A stretch of DNA of 58,964 nucleotides from Ilyomonas limi (lineage in GTDB: Bacteria > Bacteroidota > Bacteroidia > Chitinophagales > Chitinophagaceae): the NCBI RefSeq assembly GCF_005233845.1, contig NZ_SZQL01000025.1, forward strand, positions 1 to 58,964. The letters are read 5' to 3'. The notes beneath the pieces are model-generated. The model searched no databases. It saw nothing but the letters and a program-made list of their open reading frames with translations, and had not been told where the DNA came from. The position numbers were made by a program, and so were the translations under genes. Below are positions 23,994 to 33,702 of the stretch, piece by piece (position 1 is the stretch's first letter; the number at the start of each line of letters is the position of its first letter).

Positions 23994-26900
23994 ATGAGAA
24001 AATCAAGGCGACTATTTATTCGCAACACTTCGCTTGCGGCATTAGGAATGGTGTTCGTTTCAGCTACAAAAAAGAAAACATCTTATCGCGCCTCAGAAGC
24101 TATTAGCTGCTCTCCTGAAGCTATAGAATCTATTACAGGCACTATTACCAGTGTAAGGTCGGGAAACTGGTCAGACAAAACAACCTGGGGCGGGGTTGTA
24201 CCAGATGCAAATGATACAGCCTTTATTGCATCTGGTCACATCGTAACACTTGATACTAACGTTGTAGTAGCGGGACTAAATGTAAGCAGTGGCGGTACAT
24301 TGCAGTTTAGTGCAGCTAAGAGTACCACATTGCAATCCAACAAGAATGTTGTAATTGAAGGGCTTTTAAAAATGCGCCCCTCTTCTGCCAAAGTTGTTCA
24401 AACATTGCAGTTTATTAATGTGGCTGAATCGAAATTTGTGGGTAGTACAATGGATCCTGTAGCTTCCGATGTTGGCTTGTGGGTAATGGGTGCCGGAAAA
24501 ATGGATGTATCCGGCACTGCCAAAAAAAGCTGGACCAATGCAACCGATTCAGTAAAAAAAGGTGCCACTTCTTTTACTGTTAAAGATGCTACAGGCTGGC
24601 AGGTGGGTGATGAGGTTATGATTGCACCTATGGAGCAGCCCAACTTTAACCCAACAGATTGGGATGATAATACGGCAACGCTTATTGACTATTTTCTCGT
24701 GAAGTTTGAATGCCGCATTATAACTGCTATTAGCGGTAATAAAGTATCGTTTAAAGATGCACTTCAATATGATCATACGGCTGTTGTTTCTAATATAGAT
24801 TCATCATTAGGCAACTCATACCGCAAATGGACACCGGAAGTGGCTAACCTTAGCCGTAATGTAAAAATACAGGGTACAAAAGGTTCTACAGATGCTTACG
24901 CTTCTTTTAAAAGGGCGCATATATTTATCCGATCTACTGCGGCGCAAAGCATACGTTATATGGAAGGTAAATACCTGGGGCCGAGGAAGTATCAGGATGC
25001 CAGCCGTCCAACGCTTGTAACCGGCCGTTACGGTTTACACTTTCATCACTGCGAAGATGGTTCCAGGGGTTCAGTGGTAGAAGGTTGTGTAATGGCTCAC
25101 ATTGGTACCCGGTGCTATGTACCACATGTAAGTCATGGTATTAAAATGCGAAATAATGTAGCTTTTGATGCGTTGGAAGAAGCCTTCTGGTACGATTTCC
25201 AGGATATATCGCACGACTGCATCTGGGATAAAAACCTTATGGCAGCTATACGCTTAAATGGCGTAAGCCTCAGTAGTACGGGAATGATGTTGGGGCAGGG
25301 CGATGGCAACAAAGCCAGAAATAATGTTGCGGTGTATGCAAATGGTGGTGAATTACATAATAATGGGGGCTGCTATAAATGGGAAGCTGATGCGGAAGGA
25401 GTGTGGGTTTTTGAAAACAATATAGCGCATAGTTGCACTTCCGGGATATTTGTTTGGCAAAACACCAGTAATAATCACACTATTATTGACTATGATTCTT
25501 TTTATTGCCATGAAGGAATAACGCATGGAGCGTATTCAAATTCTTATACATACCGTGGTGGGCATCACTACAAATCATTGCTGTTTGATGAGGCTACTTC
25601 GAGCAATACAAGCGGCGTTGTATTTCAGGATTTGTATATGGATGCAGGCGGAGCAAACCATTGTGCAGAAGTAATAGATTCTCCTATTCCTTCCAACATC
25701 AACAGTACTAATAAATTTATTAATTGTGTGTTCAGGAATTTTAAGATTTCTGCAGTGCAGCTTGCCAGTGTAATGATGGACAGTAATGCTGAAAAACAAT
25801 ACAAGATAATAGATATCATTTGTTGCGATTACGCTTCCGGACAACCTTATTTTTTTGACAACGGAAGTTTGTATCCACTTAAGAGCCAATCGCAAATAAG
25901 GGTGCAACCGATAAAAGGACAATGTTTTCAAACAATTGGCAGCAACAGTAAGCAGCGCTCTGATATTAATGTGTTTGCACCAAAAGTATATGGCACAGGT
26001 ATGGGGCTTATGGGCAGCTATTATAATGGAACAGCGTTTAACAATTTTGCATTTAAGCGGCTGGATTCCATGATTATGTTTCAGCAATGGTCTTACGATA
26101 AAGCAGCTTCACCAACCGGGGTGCATTATAAAATAACCGGCGATCAGTATTCTATACGCTGGGCTGGCCAGGTAGAAGCACAATACTCAGAGTCATACAC
26201 CTTTTATCTGCAAGGTAGTGGCGGGCACCGTATGTGGCTTAATGGAAAATTGATTATTGACAGTTGGACAGACAGGGTGGATAATGCCGAAATGGTGCTA
26301 TCTAAACCCATTTTACTTACCCAAAAAAATAAGTATGATGTTGTAATAGAACATTATAATAGTGGTGGCAGCCGTGGGTGTACGCTGCTTTGGAAATGTC
26401 CAAGTTTACCCGTTATCTCCATAATACCACAATGCCAGTTATACAACGGTTCTTCTACTACTGCCCGCACCGCTCCTTTAGCAGTTAGCGCTGGCGATGA
26501 TATAACGCTGACCTTGCCGTTGAACAATACCTATGTAAAAGCTACTGTTTCAAATGATGCTGATGATGCAGCTATTGCTTATCAATGGGTAAAAATAAGC
26601 GGCCCTGCATCTTACACCATTGTAGATCCGGATAAGTCTTCAACAAACATTAAAGGTCTTATTGAGGGCGAGTATGTTTTTCGTGTGCAGGTAACGGATA
26701 GTAACGGTAATACTGCGCAGGATAATGTAAAAATAATAGTAGAAAATGATGAGGCGCAGGAAAGCAGTAATGAGCGTAATCTATCTATAACGGCTGCTCC
26801 AAATCCAACACTCAACAGCTTTAAAATACAAGTAAAGAGCAATGATCCATCACCTATCAACCTTACTATTTACAATAAATGGGGAGTACAGGTGTTTGCA

Positions 26901-27020
26901 CGCAGAGGACTTACCAGCCCGGCAACAGTTACTGTAGGTGACAACTTTAAAAGAGGTAGTTACTACGGAGTGGTAGAGCAGGGAAATGAAAAACAATCAA
27001 TTAAACTGTTGAAGCTATAG
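23994..27020 (+). CDS. Secreted multidomain protein: G8, beta-helix, PA14, PKD, T9SS sorting domain
   Basis: A 1008-residue secreted protein. The N-terminus has a twin-arginine-like signal (SRRLFIRNTSLAALG). A G8 domain follows at about 46-175 (SGNWSDKTTWGGVVPDAND). Residues about 280-620 are parallel beta-helix-like sequence with HFHHCEDGSRGSVVEGCV and MRNNVAFDALEEAFWYDF. A PA14 domain lies near 665-800 (GLMGSYYNGTAFNNF). A PKD-like domain covers about 820-920. The last 80 residues (ITAAPNPTLNSFKI) match the type A T9SS sorting domain, so it is exported and anchored or released by that system. The G8/beta-helix arrangement resembles CEMIP-like polysaccharide-active proteins, but the activity is unknown. 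Confidence 0.87.
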   Translation: MRKSRRLFIRNTSLAALGMVFVSATKKKTSYRASEAISCSPEAIESITGTITSVRSGNWSDKTTWGGVVPDANDTAFIASGHIVTLDTNVVVAGLNVSSGGTLQFSAAKSTTLQSNKNVVIEGLLKMRPSSAKVVQTLQFINVAESKFVGSTMDPVASDVGLWVMGAGKMDVSGTAKKSWTNATDSVKKGATSFTVKDATGWQVGDEVMIAPMEQPNFNPTDWDDNTATLIDYFLVKFECRIITAISGNKVSFKDALQYDHTAVVSNIDSSLGNSYRKWTPEVANLSRNVKIQGTKGSTDAYASFKRAHIFIRSTAAQSIRYMEGKYLGPRKYQDASRPTLVTGRYGLHFHHCEDGSRGSVVEGCVMAHIGTRCYVPHVSHGIKMRNNVAFDALEEAFWYDFQDISHDCIWDKNLMAAIRLNGVSLSSTGMMLGQGDGNKARNNVAVYANGGELHNNGGCYKWEADAEGVWVFENNIAHSCTSGIFVWQNTSNNHTIIDYDSFYCHEGITHGAYSNSYTYRGGHHYKSLLFDEATSSNTSGVVFQDLYMDAGGANHCAEVIDSPIPSNINSTNKFINCVFRNFKISAVQLASVMMDSNAEKQYKIIDIICCDYASGQPYFFDNGSLYPLKSQSQIRVQPIKGQCFQTIGSNSKQRSDINVFAPKVYGTGMGLMGSYYNGTAFNNFAFKRLDSMIMFQQWSYDKAASPTGVHYKITGDQYSIRWAGQVEAQYSESYTFYLQGSGGHRMWLNGKLIIDSWTDRVDNAEMVLSKPILLTQKNKYDVVIEHYNSGGSRGCTLLWKCPSLPVISIIPQCQLYNGSSTTARTAPLAVSAGDDITLTLPLNNTYVKATVSNDADDAAIAYQWVKISGPASYTIVDPDKSSTNIKGLIEGEYVFRVQVTDSNGNTAQDNVKIIVENDEAQESSNERNLSITAAPNPTLNSFKIQVKSNDPSPINLTIYNKWGVQVFARRGLTSPATVTVGDNFKRGSYYGVVEQGNEKQSIKLLKL

Positions 27021-27040
27021 GATTAATAAGATCACTTTAA

Positions 27041-27075
27041 CAAAAAACCGCCTTTTACATCAGGCGGTTTTTTGT
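27041..27075. terminator. Strong bidirectional hairpin terminator
   Basis: CAAAAAACCGCC (27041-27052) pairs with GGCGGTTTTTTG (27063-27074) across a 10-base loop. A-tract and T-tract lie on opposite sides, so it can stop the G8-protein transcript and also the minus-strand polysaccharide operon converging from the right. The gap from 27076 to 27296 has one open plus-strand tail (27164-27313) resembling a transposase end. Confidence 0.88.
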
Positions 27076-27296
27076 TGTACTTATTTGGATTAAAAATTAT
27101 TATCAAAAGTCTTTTAAGGAATGCTTATAAAAATAGAATCTAACATGGCTGGTTTGCATGTAGTGTCAACCATTTAGTGCACATTTAAGTATTACTGCAT
27201 TCCTAAGCAGGGTAGTAGCATATTGGGTTTACAAAAAATTAGATAACCATGCAATAGAAAACAGCATACTTACTACGCTTTGGCAGTACAGAAATA

Positions 27297-28409
27297 TTAC
27301 TTTCTCAACATAAGAGATGGCACAACAGCTAAGGACTTTTCTTTTATCTGTGCCACTCTGCGTGCTATTGCCTGTTTGTACTTCAGGTTGTCTTTTAGTT
27401 TTAAAGCTCTTTTTTCTATCAAATGCCACGAAAGCATTGCAAATACTAACGTAATGCCGGCGCTTACGATAAAGAAGACATACGTGTTCAGGTGATTAAA
27501 GTACAAATAAAGCATTTGCTGTACCAGATAGCTCCATATATACATACCATAAGAATAATCACCATGCTTAGCAAAATGCTTCAGATGTTTTGTTTTTACG
27601 AAGCATAAAAAGATAGTAACATAGCTAAGCATAATGCCTGTTATAATCATGCTGGAAGTATAATTGGGATTATAGTGCATATTAACAAGCAATAAAACAA
27701 AAGCTACCAGTGCAGCAAAACTGTTCAGGGTTATTTTCTGGCGATAAATATATATGAGTGTGCCACATGCAAAGAAAAAAATGGTTTCAAAGATCTCTTC
27801 TTTCCCATACATGATTTTATTACGGAAAACCAGCAGCGTAAGCACCAGCAATATTATACCTGTTATCTTCTTTTTACTAAAGATTGAGCCTACAGCAGCT
27901 ACTAAACAATAGCACAATAGTTCGTAGCTTAAGGTCCACAAACTGCCATTTACCATTTTTGGTGCATAATTATGTTCAAATATTCCTGGCAGCCAATACT
28001 GCACACTCACCATGAATGTGTTGGAGTAATAATACTTAAATGTAGTAAAGTTGGTAAAGTAATCGTATAACGTATTGGTAGTAAGCAGCGGCCCAATAAT
28101 GAAAACCGTGCAAAAGACCACAACCATTAGAGCTGGATAAATTCTTAACATGCGGGCTGTAAAATACGTTGAAATATCCCGGTTTTTATCAAAGCTGCGG
28201 GTAATTAAAAAACCACTGATAATAAAAAATACAGCCACGCAAATGCCGCCAATCGTATAACGGTCATGGGTAAAAGTTAATAAAGGTTCGTGTATAGATG
28301 GAGTAAGAAAAAAAGAATGGTGAAAGATGACAAGCAAAGCAGCCATAAACCTGATGAAATCAAAATTATTATCTCTGCTATGCAGATAATCGCTAATTTT
28401 TCTATTCAT
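27297..28409 (-). CDS. Acyltransferase family 3 (OafA-like) membrane protein
   Basis: A 370-residue integral membrane protein with about ten helices. The N-terminal motif FDFIRFMAALLVIFHHSFF carries the conserved Arg and catalytic-type His of acyltransferase-3 enzymes, and a central NGSLWTLSYELLCY is also typical. Such proteins O-acetylate or otherwise acylate cell-surface polysaccharides at the membrane. It is the most distal gene of the polysaccharide locus; a terminator lies about 220 bp downstream. Confidence 0.92.
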   Translation of the reverse strand: MNRKISDYLHSRDNNFDFIRFMAALLVIFHHSFFLTPSIHEPLLTFTHDRYTIGGICVAVFFIISGFLITRSFDKNRDISTYFTARMLRIYPALMVVVFCTVFIIGPLLTTNTLYDYFTNFTTFKYYYSNTFMVSVQYWLPGIFEHNYAPKMVNGSLWTLSYELLCYCLVAAVGSIFSKKKITGIILLVLTLLVFRNKIMYGKEEIFETIFFFACGTLIYIYRQKITLNSFAALVAFVLLLVNMHYNPNYTSSMIITGIMLSYVTIFLCFVKTKHLKHFAKHGDYSYGMYIWSYLVQQMLYLYFNHLNTYVFFIVSAGITLVFAMLSWHLIEKRALKLKDNLKYKQAIARRVAQIKEKSLAVVPSLMLRK

Positions 28410-28520
28410 AACGGTGTTATTGAGTGTTATAGGATAGCTATTGGGAAAATTAAATGATAGGTAAGCTGAATTGTGAAGTACAGATGGAAGTAGTTATAAG
28501 GAGTGTGAGGTAATTACAAT

Positions 28521-29474
28521 TTATGCCATGCCCATCTGAGTTTTTGCTTTTGTAGATTTAAAACCTCTCCCGATGATGATCTTCTTCAGCGGATCGAGTA
28601 ATACGCTTTCTTTCCAGGCTATTTTAAAGGCATTTACAAAAAGCTGGCGTTGTGCTTTTTTATACAACTGCGGCAGCACTTTATATACAACCTTGGCACA
28701 TTTAGCTGCCCGCATTTTCAGTACCGCATCCATATCTATATCGGTCGTATCTATGTTGTAGCCGCGATGTGCTTTAATATTCTGGCACAATTCATATTCT
28801 TCAAAATAGTTTACATAATTCTTCATTACCGATTTTGTGATTTGCGAAGCGTGAATTCGTACACAGGCGAGTGGTTCGGGTATAATGTAGCAATCGCCGT
28901 ATTGCAATTGCTGTAGCCACATTTCCCAATCGGTAAGCCACTTATATTTTCCCTTAAATGCAGTAGTTTTTTTGGTGTTGCTTCTGAACATTACGGCCGA
29001 TGGCTCGCCCAGCCAGCCATACGTTTGCAAGGTAAGTTTAGTAATGTGATGACCGGTGTAAAAACCAGTCACGGGTACTTTAAATATGCTACTATTGCTA
29101 CCGAAGCCTTGCCTGTAGCAGGTAATTAATGATACCGTTGGATATTCTCCGGCTACAGCAATAAATTTCTCCAGTAGTTGCGGGTTAAATTTATCATCGG
29201 CACATAAGAATTTTATGTACTTTCCGTTTGCCAGCTCCAAACATTTATTCCAGTTGCCAACCAGTCCAATATTTGTAGCATTTCTATAATAGTAAATGCG
29301 CGAATCGGATAGGTATTTTTTTACCACTTCCTGTGTATTATCGGTAGAATGATTGTCGCAAATAATTACTTCAAAATCAGTAAAAGTCTGCTGCAACACA
29401 CTTTGTATCGCTTCATCTAAAAAATGTGCATAGTTGTAAGTAGGTATGAGTACAGATACTTTTGGCGTGTACAT
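28521..29474 (-). CDS. Family 2 glycosyltransferase
   Basis: A 317-residue protein with the GT-A opening VSVLIPTYNYAHFLDEAI, the nucleotide-binding ICDNHSTDNT and a DXD-like FLCADDKFN. Inverting GT2 enzymes of this kind add a sugar to a lipid-linked glycan. Start at the ATG in MYTPKVSVL is close to strand 1, as expected. Its upstream neighbour ends 10 bp away, so the two are cotranscribed. Confidence 0.92.
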   Translation of the reverse strand: MYTPKVSVLIPTYNYAHFLDEAIQSVLQQTFTDFEVIICDNHSTDNTQEVVKKYLSDSRIYYYRNATNIGLVGNWNKCLELANGKYIKFLCADDKFNPQLLEKFIAVAGEYPTVSLITCYRQGFGSNSSIFKVPVTGFYTGHHITKLTLQTYGWLGEPSAVMFRSNTKKTTAFKGKYKWLTDWEMWLQQLQYGDCYIIPEPLACVRIHASQITKSVMKNYVNYFEEYELCQNIKAHRGYNIDTTDIDMDAVLKMRAAKCAKVVYKVLPQLYKKAQRQLFVNAFKIAWKESVLLDPLKKIIIGRGFKSTKAKTQMGMA

Positions 29475-29484
29475 GTAAGTTGTT

Positions 29485-30834
29485 TTACATTGAAAGCGTA
29501 TCGGCTATTACGGGTTCCTGAATGTCGTTGCTGTTTGCAGCAAAAAAATAATCGTCCTGCTCTTTGCGCAGGCGTTCTACGAAGCGATTACCGGGCAGTA
29601 TTACATTATCATAAGTAATTACTCCATCTTTAGGTATGTTGTTTTTTAGCACACAGCCTTCTGCCAGGCCAATAGGCAGTAATCTTTCTGCTTGTTGCAC
29701 CTCCGCATTTTCGCAAAGTCCGTAGGTCATGTAATAGCCAATGCCGTCAATCGTTTCACCGGCGTTTAAATCCCTTTTGGCAGCAGTTATTACTTCTACA
29801 TAAGGTTTGCCAAGGGGTGTCAAAGCAGCATCATTCAATAATACTGCTCTTGCAATGGTATTAGGCACTTCAAAATGACAAAGATGATAAGGTGTATAAA
29901 AAAGATAAAGCGGCCCTTCACCTAATTTATACAAGTTAAGATAATGCTGCTGCACCGAATCATCAATCGTACCTAACACAAACACACCCGGTGCCGGCTC
30001 GCTAATGCCCACTACATAATCTACAATACCAGCACCTGTCAGCATATCCTCCAAAGGGAATAAATTAACTACTTCCTTGATGGTAGTGCCGGCTGGTACA
30101 GTAGGTCCGTGCATGCCGCGCTTGGCCACACGCATGCCGGTACCATTGGCAACAATCGCCTGCTCAAAAGATATCTTGGTGCCATCGGCAAAAGAAGCTA
30201 CTTTTTCAGGTTTTTGTCCCCATTTTTTGGCAAATGCTATTTGAGTGGTGGGGTTGCGGTACGGGTCGTGCAGCCCTTTAATATTGCCGCAAAGTACTGG
30301 CTTTACACCCATTGACTTTACAAAGCGGTATAGATTCATAATAACGCCCGGCTGGTCTCCGTCAATATTGGTATAAACAACGCCCCTCTTATCGGCATAA
30401 ACTTTTAAGATAGGCCCAACCGTTCCATCCAGATCAGCATTGGCCGATAGTACATGCTTCCCATTTTGAATAGCTTGAAATACAACATTGGCACCAAACG
30501 CTACAGCACCTGTAACATCTATAATGGCTTCAATGCTTTTCGCTTCGCAAAGTAGCAGTGGATTATTGGTAATGCTATAGTTGCCTTGTGCAATATTACC
30601 TTCCAGTTGCTGTACAGTAGTTACCTCATTTACCAACGTGATACCGGCATCGGCATAAGCTTTTGCTGCTTTTTCCACATTCCGGTTGGATATAGCAACC
30701 AATTGAACACCCTGGGTGTATTTGCATATTTGCAGCGCAATTGCTTTACCCATAAATCCAGCACCAACCATAGCTACCCGGATAGGTTTATCGGCCTTTG
30801 CACGGTTTTTTAATAACTGGTCAACTATTATCAT
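29485..30834 (-). CDS. NAD(P)-dependent oxidoreductase with SAF domain
   Basis: A 449-residue protein. The Rossmann motif VAMVGAGFMGK (Gly24, Gly26, Gly29) and ATGCs such as VDQLLKN precede a homoserine-dehydrogenase-like middle. The C-terminal part shows an SAF-type domain (AKRDLNAGETIDGIGYYM, with PIGLAEGCVLKNNIPKDGVI). Proteins of this architecture occur in sugar-biosynthesis loci but the reaction is not known to me. Its position beside an RmlC-like epimerase, an SDR and a CDP-glucose synthase suggests action on a nucleotide-linked sugar or on a small substituent attached to one. Confidence 0.8.
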   Translation of the reverse strand: MIIVDQLLKNRAKADKPIRVAMVGAGFMGKAIALQICKYTQGVQLVAISNRNVEKAAKAYADAGITLVNEVTTVQQLEGNIAQGNYSITNNPLLLCEAKSIEAIIDVTGAVAFGANVVFQAIQNGKHVLSANADLDGTVGPILKVYADKRGVVYTNIDGDQPGVIMNLYRFVKSMGVKPVLCGNIKGLHDPYRNPTTQIAFAKKWGQKPEKVASFADGTKISFEQAIVANGTGMRVAKRGMHGPTVPAGTTIKEVVNLFPLEDMLTGAGIVDYVVGISEPAPGVFVLGTIDDSVQQHYLNLYKLGEGPLYLFYTPYHLCHFEVPNTIARAVLLNDAALTPLGKPYVEVITAAKRDLNAGETIDGIGYYMTYGLCENAEVQQAERLLPIGLAEGCVLKNNIPKDGVITYDNVILPGNRFVERLRKEQDDYFFAANSNDIQEPVIADTLSM

Positions 30835-30851
30835 GTTTGGTTTATTTGTTA

Positions 30852-31415
30852 TTAAAAAGAGTATGTACTATTACTGTAATCAAGTGTTGGTTCATATGCT
30901 GCATACGACTGATCTTTTGCAGACATAATCACCGGCATCAAGGGCCATTGAATATTGAAGGCGGGATCATTCCAGCGGAAGCCTATCTCAGCTCCGGGAG
31001 TATAGTATTCCGACATATGATAAACCACCTCTGTATTATCTTCCAATGTAATAAAACCATGTGCAAAACCTTCAGGAATATACATCATCTTAGAATTATC
31101 GGCAGTGAGTTCTTCCCCATGCCACTGCAGATAAGTAGAAGAGTTTTTACGCATATCTACAATTACGTCGTATATGCTTCCACAACTGCAACGTACCAAT
31201 TTACTTTCTTTGTAAGGAGCAAGCTGAGCATGCAAGCCACGTAAAGTTGCTTTCTTTTTATTATAACTAACGTTTGCCTGCACTATATTGAAATCTATTC
31301 CTTGTGCTTCATATTCGCGTTGACAATAAGTTCTGGCAAAAAAGCCCCGCTCATCTTTCTTACGTTCAATTTCTATTACATAAGCACCCTTTAATTTGGT
31401 TTTGGTGAATAACAT
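30852..31415 (-). CDS. dTDP-4-dehydrorhamnose 3,5-epimerase family protein (RmlC-like)
   Basis: A 187-residue cupin of the RmlC family. The catalytic His62 is in RGLHAQ and Lys72 in ESKLVR; the C-terminal EYYTP and FRWNDPAFNI are also kept. The usual RGLHYQ motif has Ala for Tyr. RmlC-like enzymes epimerise C3 and/or C5 of 4-keto-6-deoxy sugars. Because rfbF (CDP-glucose) rather than rmlA is next door and there is no rmlB or rmlD, the substrate may be a CDP-4-keto sugar or a C-methylated derivative. Confidence 0.88.
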   Translation of the reverse strand: MLFTKTKLKGAYVIEIERKKDERGFFARTYCQREYEAQGIDFNIVQANVSYNKKKATLRGLHAQLAPYKESKLVRCSCGSIYDVIVDMRKNSSTYLQWHGEELTADNSKMMYIPEGFAHGFITLEDNTEVVYHMSEYYTPGAEIGFRWNDPAFNIQWPLMPVIMSAKDQSYAAYEPTLDYSNSTYSF

Positions 31416-31529
31416 ACAATTTATTTGTTTGGTACTATCTGATTTTGAAAATATGCTGATAATTTTATTTCTATTGTTTAGTGCTGTAGTTTAATAATGC
31501 CGGTCAAAAGCAGGATCACTTAAAAAAAC

Positions 31530-32627
31530 TTACACATTTACTGTTGCTGCCAATGGTTTATTGCCTGTTACTGCAGATGAGCGATTTTTCCAACAAAGCT
31601 GATCGTCAATCTGTCCGGTTTCCTGTAAATAATTCAACACCTTTAGCCGCATAAGATGCGAGTTTCTGAAGTCGTGATCTTTAAACTGCATTGCCTGCAA
31701 TAAAGCTTGCAGTTGCAAAATAGCCTGCACCAATGTAACCTGCGGCTGGTGCTGTGGTGCCAGCGTTTGAAACAGATGGAAGTTAACCTGGTAGGATCGT
31801 TTATCCGGCGCCGCGTCTTTATTAATATGTACTTGTGTGCCCGGAATAGCTTTAGCTACTGCATGAGCCAATTCACTTACCTGATAATTCCATTCGTTAC
31901 TGCCGGCATTTACTGCCAGAAAGTTGCCACCGTTAGATGCTTCGCGGTTAATTGCCCAATCAATTGCGCGTGCCATATCTTTTACATGTATTAATGGGCG
32001 CCAGGGGCTGCCATCACTTAAAATATGAATATTACCCGAAGCAACTGCGCCTGCAACAAAATCATTGAGCACCAAATCGAGCCGCAACCGGTCGCTTGCG
32101 CCACATGCAGTGGCAAAGCGAAGACAGGTAATGGTAAAATCTGCATCTGCCAGCAGTTCGAGTTCTTTTTCGGTAAATACTTTAGAACGGGCATAGGCAG
32201 TAAGCGGGTTCAACCGGGCATTTTCGGTTTTGGCACTGCCTTCGGCAGCACCGTACATGCTACAGCTAGAAGCAAAAACAAATGATTGTACACCTGCCTG
32301 CTTAGCCAATTTTGCAAGCCGTACACTGGACATAAAGTTGATTTCCATGGTTACCTCTTCAAAGCGGTTGCCCATAGGATCGTTGGAGATAGCAGCCAGG
32401 TGAACAACAGCATCAATGCCCTGTAGCATTTCGGGTTTGATGGTGCGTATATCGCCAAATAGTTGTGTGTCCAGTTTGCTCTCTGGCAGCACGGGTGCAT
32501 GCGTAAGCGAAGAAGCAAAATAGCCCATATCGAAACCAATGAGCGTTGCACCAGGATAAATAGCGCGTAAATGATTTACGACAACAGGGCCTACATAACC
32601 CATATTGCCGGTAATTAAGATTTTCAT
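31530..32627 (-). CDS. Extended SDR: NAD-dependent sugar epimerase/dehydratase
   Basis: A 365-residue extended short-chain dehydrogenase. The GNMGYVG coenzyme motif (Gly7, Gly10, Gly13), SSCSMYG and YARSK (Tyr145, Lys149) form the catalytic core. The segment RPLIHVKDMARAIDWAI is typical of the family's substrate half. It could be an epimerase, a 4-ketoreductase or possibly the 4,6-dehydratase otherwise missing from the CDP-sugar branch; the sequence alone does not decide. It lies between the CDP-glucose synthase and the epimerase. Confidence 0.87.
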   Translation of the reverse strand: MKILITGNMGYVGPVVVNHLRAIYPGATLIGFDMGYFASSLTHAPVLPESKLDTQLFGDIRTIKPEMLQGIDAVVHLAAISNDPMGNRFEEVTMEINFMSSVRLAKLAKQAGVQSFVFASSCSMYGAAEGSAKTENARLNPLTAYARSKVFTEKELELLADADFTITCLRFATACGASDRLRLDLVLNDFVAGAVASGNIHILSDGSPWRPLIHVKDMARAIDWAINREASNGGNFLAVNAGSNEWNYQVSELAHAVAKAIPGTQVHINKDAAPDKRSYQVNFHLFQTLAPQHQPQVTLVQAILQLQALLQAMQFKDHDFRNSHLMRLKVLNYLQETGQIDDQLCWKNRSSAVTGNKPLAATVNV

Positions 32628-32779
32628 ATAAACAGATGTGTTTTTGTGTAATGAAAAAAGATGGGTGATTAAAGCGGATGCTGCAAAATTGTAATTGCAG
32701 AGTGCGTTTGAAGATTTACTTAAAAGCTGTTTAAGTTTTTCGGGTCAGGAATCACTAAGGCTTATAAAGATGAAAATTG

Positions 32780-32827
32780 CACAAAGTATGCTTTATGCAT
32801 CTCTGTGTCCTTTGTGTTTTTGTGGTT
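32780..32827. repeat. CACAAAG-type intergenic repeat in the 32628-32859 gap
   Basis: CACAAAG (32780-32786) and CTTTGTG (32810-32816) form inverted arms, with further T/G-rich CTTTGTG-like sequence to 32827. The 232-base gap is the longest inside the sugar locus; no gene was seen in it. The motif resembles short dispersed intergenic repeats of Bacteroidota genomes, which is a recollection and not a search result. Confidence 0.35.
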
Positions 32828-32859
32828 CAAATAATTATTTTAAAACAAACCTCTCCAAC

Positions 32860-33663
32860 TTAATAAGCCGCTGCAAATGTCGGATTCCAAACGTACCAGG
32901 GGGCTTCGCCTTTTTGCCATAAGTCTTCTAATACATTCTTATCGCGAAGCGTATCCATTGGCTGCCAAAAGCCGGCATGTCTGTAAGCTGATAGCTGCCC
33001 GTCACGCGAAAGATTCTCCAGCGGCTCCCGTTCCCATACAGTATCATCACTATCAATGTAATCTATTGCTTCAGGTTCCAGCACAAAAAAACCACCATTT
33101 ATCCATGGCATGCTGCCACCCGCTGCCGGCTTTTCCTGAAAGCGATGAATAAATGTATCTTCGGGATCGAGGTTAAATACACCAAACCTGCCCGGCTGTT
33201 GTACGGCAGTCAGTGTAGCTAACGTTCCCTGGCTGTGATGAAAATTTATTAACTCCTGAATATTTACGTTGCTTACACCATCGCCATACGTCATGCAAAA
33301 AGTTTCATTGTCCAAATAGTGTCTTATACGTCTTAAACGTCCGCCGGTCATAGAAGAATAGCCTGTATGTACAAGAGTTACACGCCAGTCTTCAGTATCG
33401 TTGCGGTGTATCTCCATGCTGTTCTTTCGCATATCAAATGTTACATCGGAATTGTTGACGCAATAATTGGCAAAATATTCTTTAATGATATTGCCTTTAT
33501 AACCACAGCAGATAATAAATTCATTAATTCCATAAAAAGAATAAATTTTCATGATATGCCATAAGATGGGCTTGCCGCCTACTTCAACCATGGGCTTGGG
33601 GCGTATGCCACTTTCTTCGCTGATGCGGGTGCCGAAGCCACCTGCAAGAATAACTGCTTTCAT
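32860..33663 (-). CDS. rfbF: Glucose-1-phosphate cytidylyltransferase
   Basis: A 267-residue nucleotidyltransferase making CDP-glucose from CTP and glucose-1-phosphate. The signature [18 protein letters not shown], with the uridylyl-family Lys in [12 protein letters not shown], and later [10 protein letters not shown] and [13 protein letters not shown] match RfbF/DdhA. It opens the CDP-sugar branch of the locus. No recognisable CDP-glucose 4,6-dehydratase (RfbG) or 3-dehydrase (RfbH) is found in the window, so the pathway downstream must rely on other genes here or elsewhere. Confidence 0.93.
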   Translation of the reverse strand: MKAVILAGGFGTRISEESGIRPKPMVEVGGKPILWHIMKIYSFYGINEFIICCGYKGNIIKEYFANYCVNNSDVTFDMRKNSMEIHRNDTEDWRVTLVHTGYSSMTGGRLRRIRHYLDNETFCMTYGDGVSNVNIQELINFHHSQGTLATLTAVQQPGRFGVFNLDPEDTFIHRFQEKPAAGGSMPWINGGFFVLEPEAIDYIDSDDTVWEREPLENLSRDGQLSAYRHAGFWQPMDTLRDKNVLEDLWQKGEAPWYVWNPTFAAAY

Positions 33664-33702
33664 ATAGGACTTTTTTGTGTTAGTAATAAAATAAATACAT
33701 CA

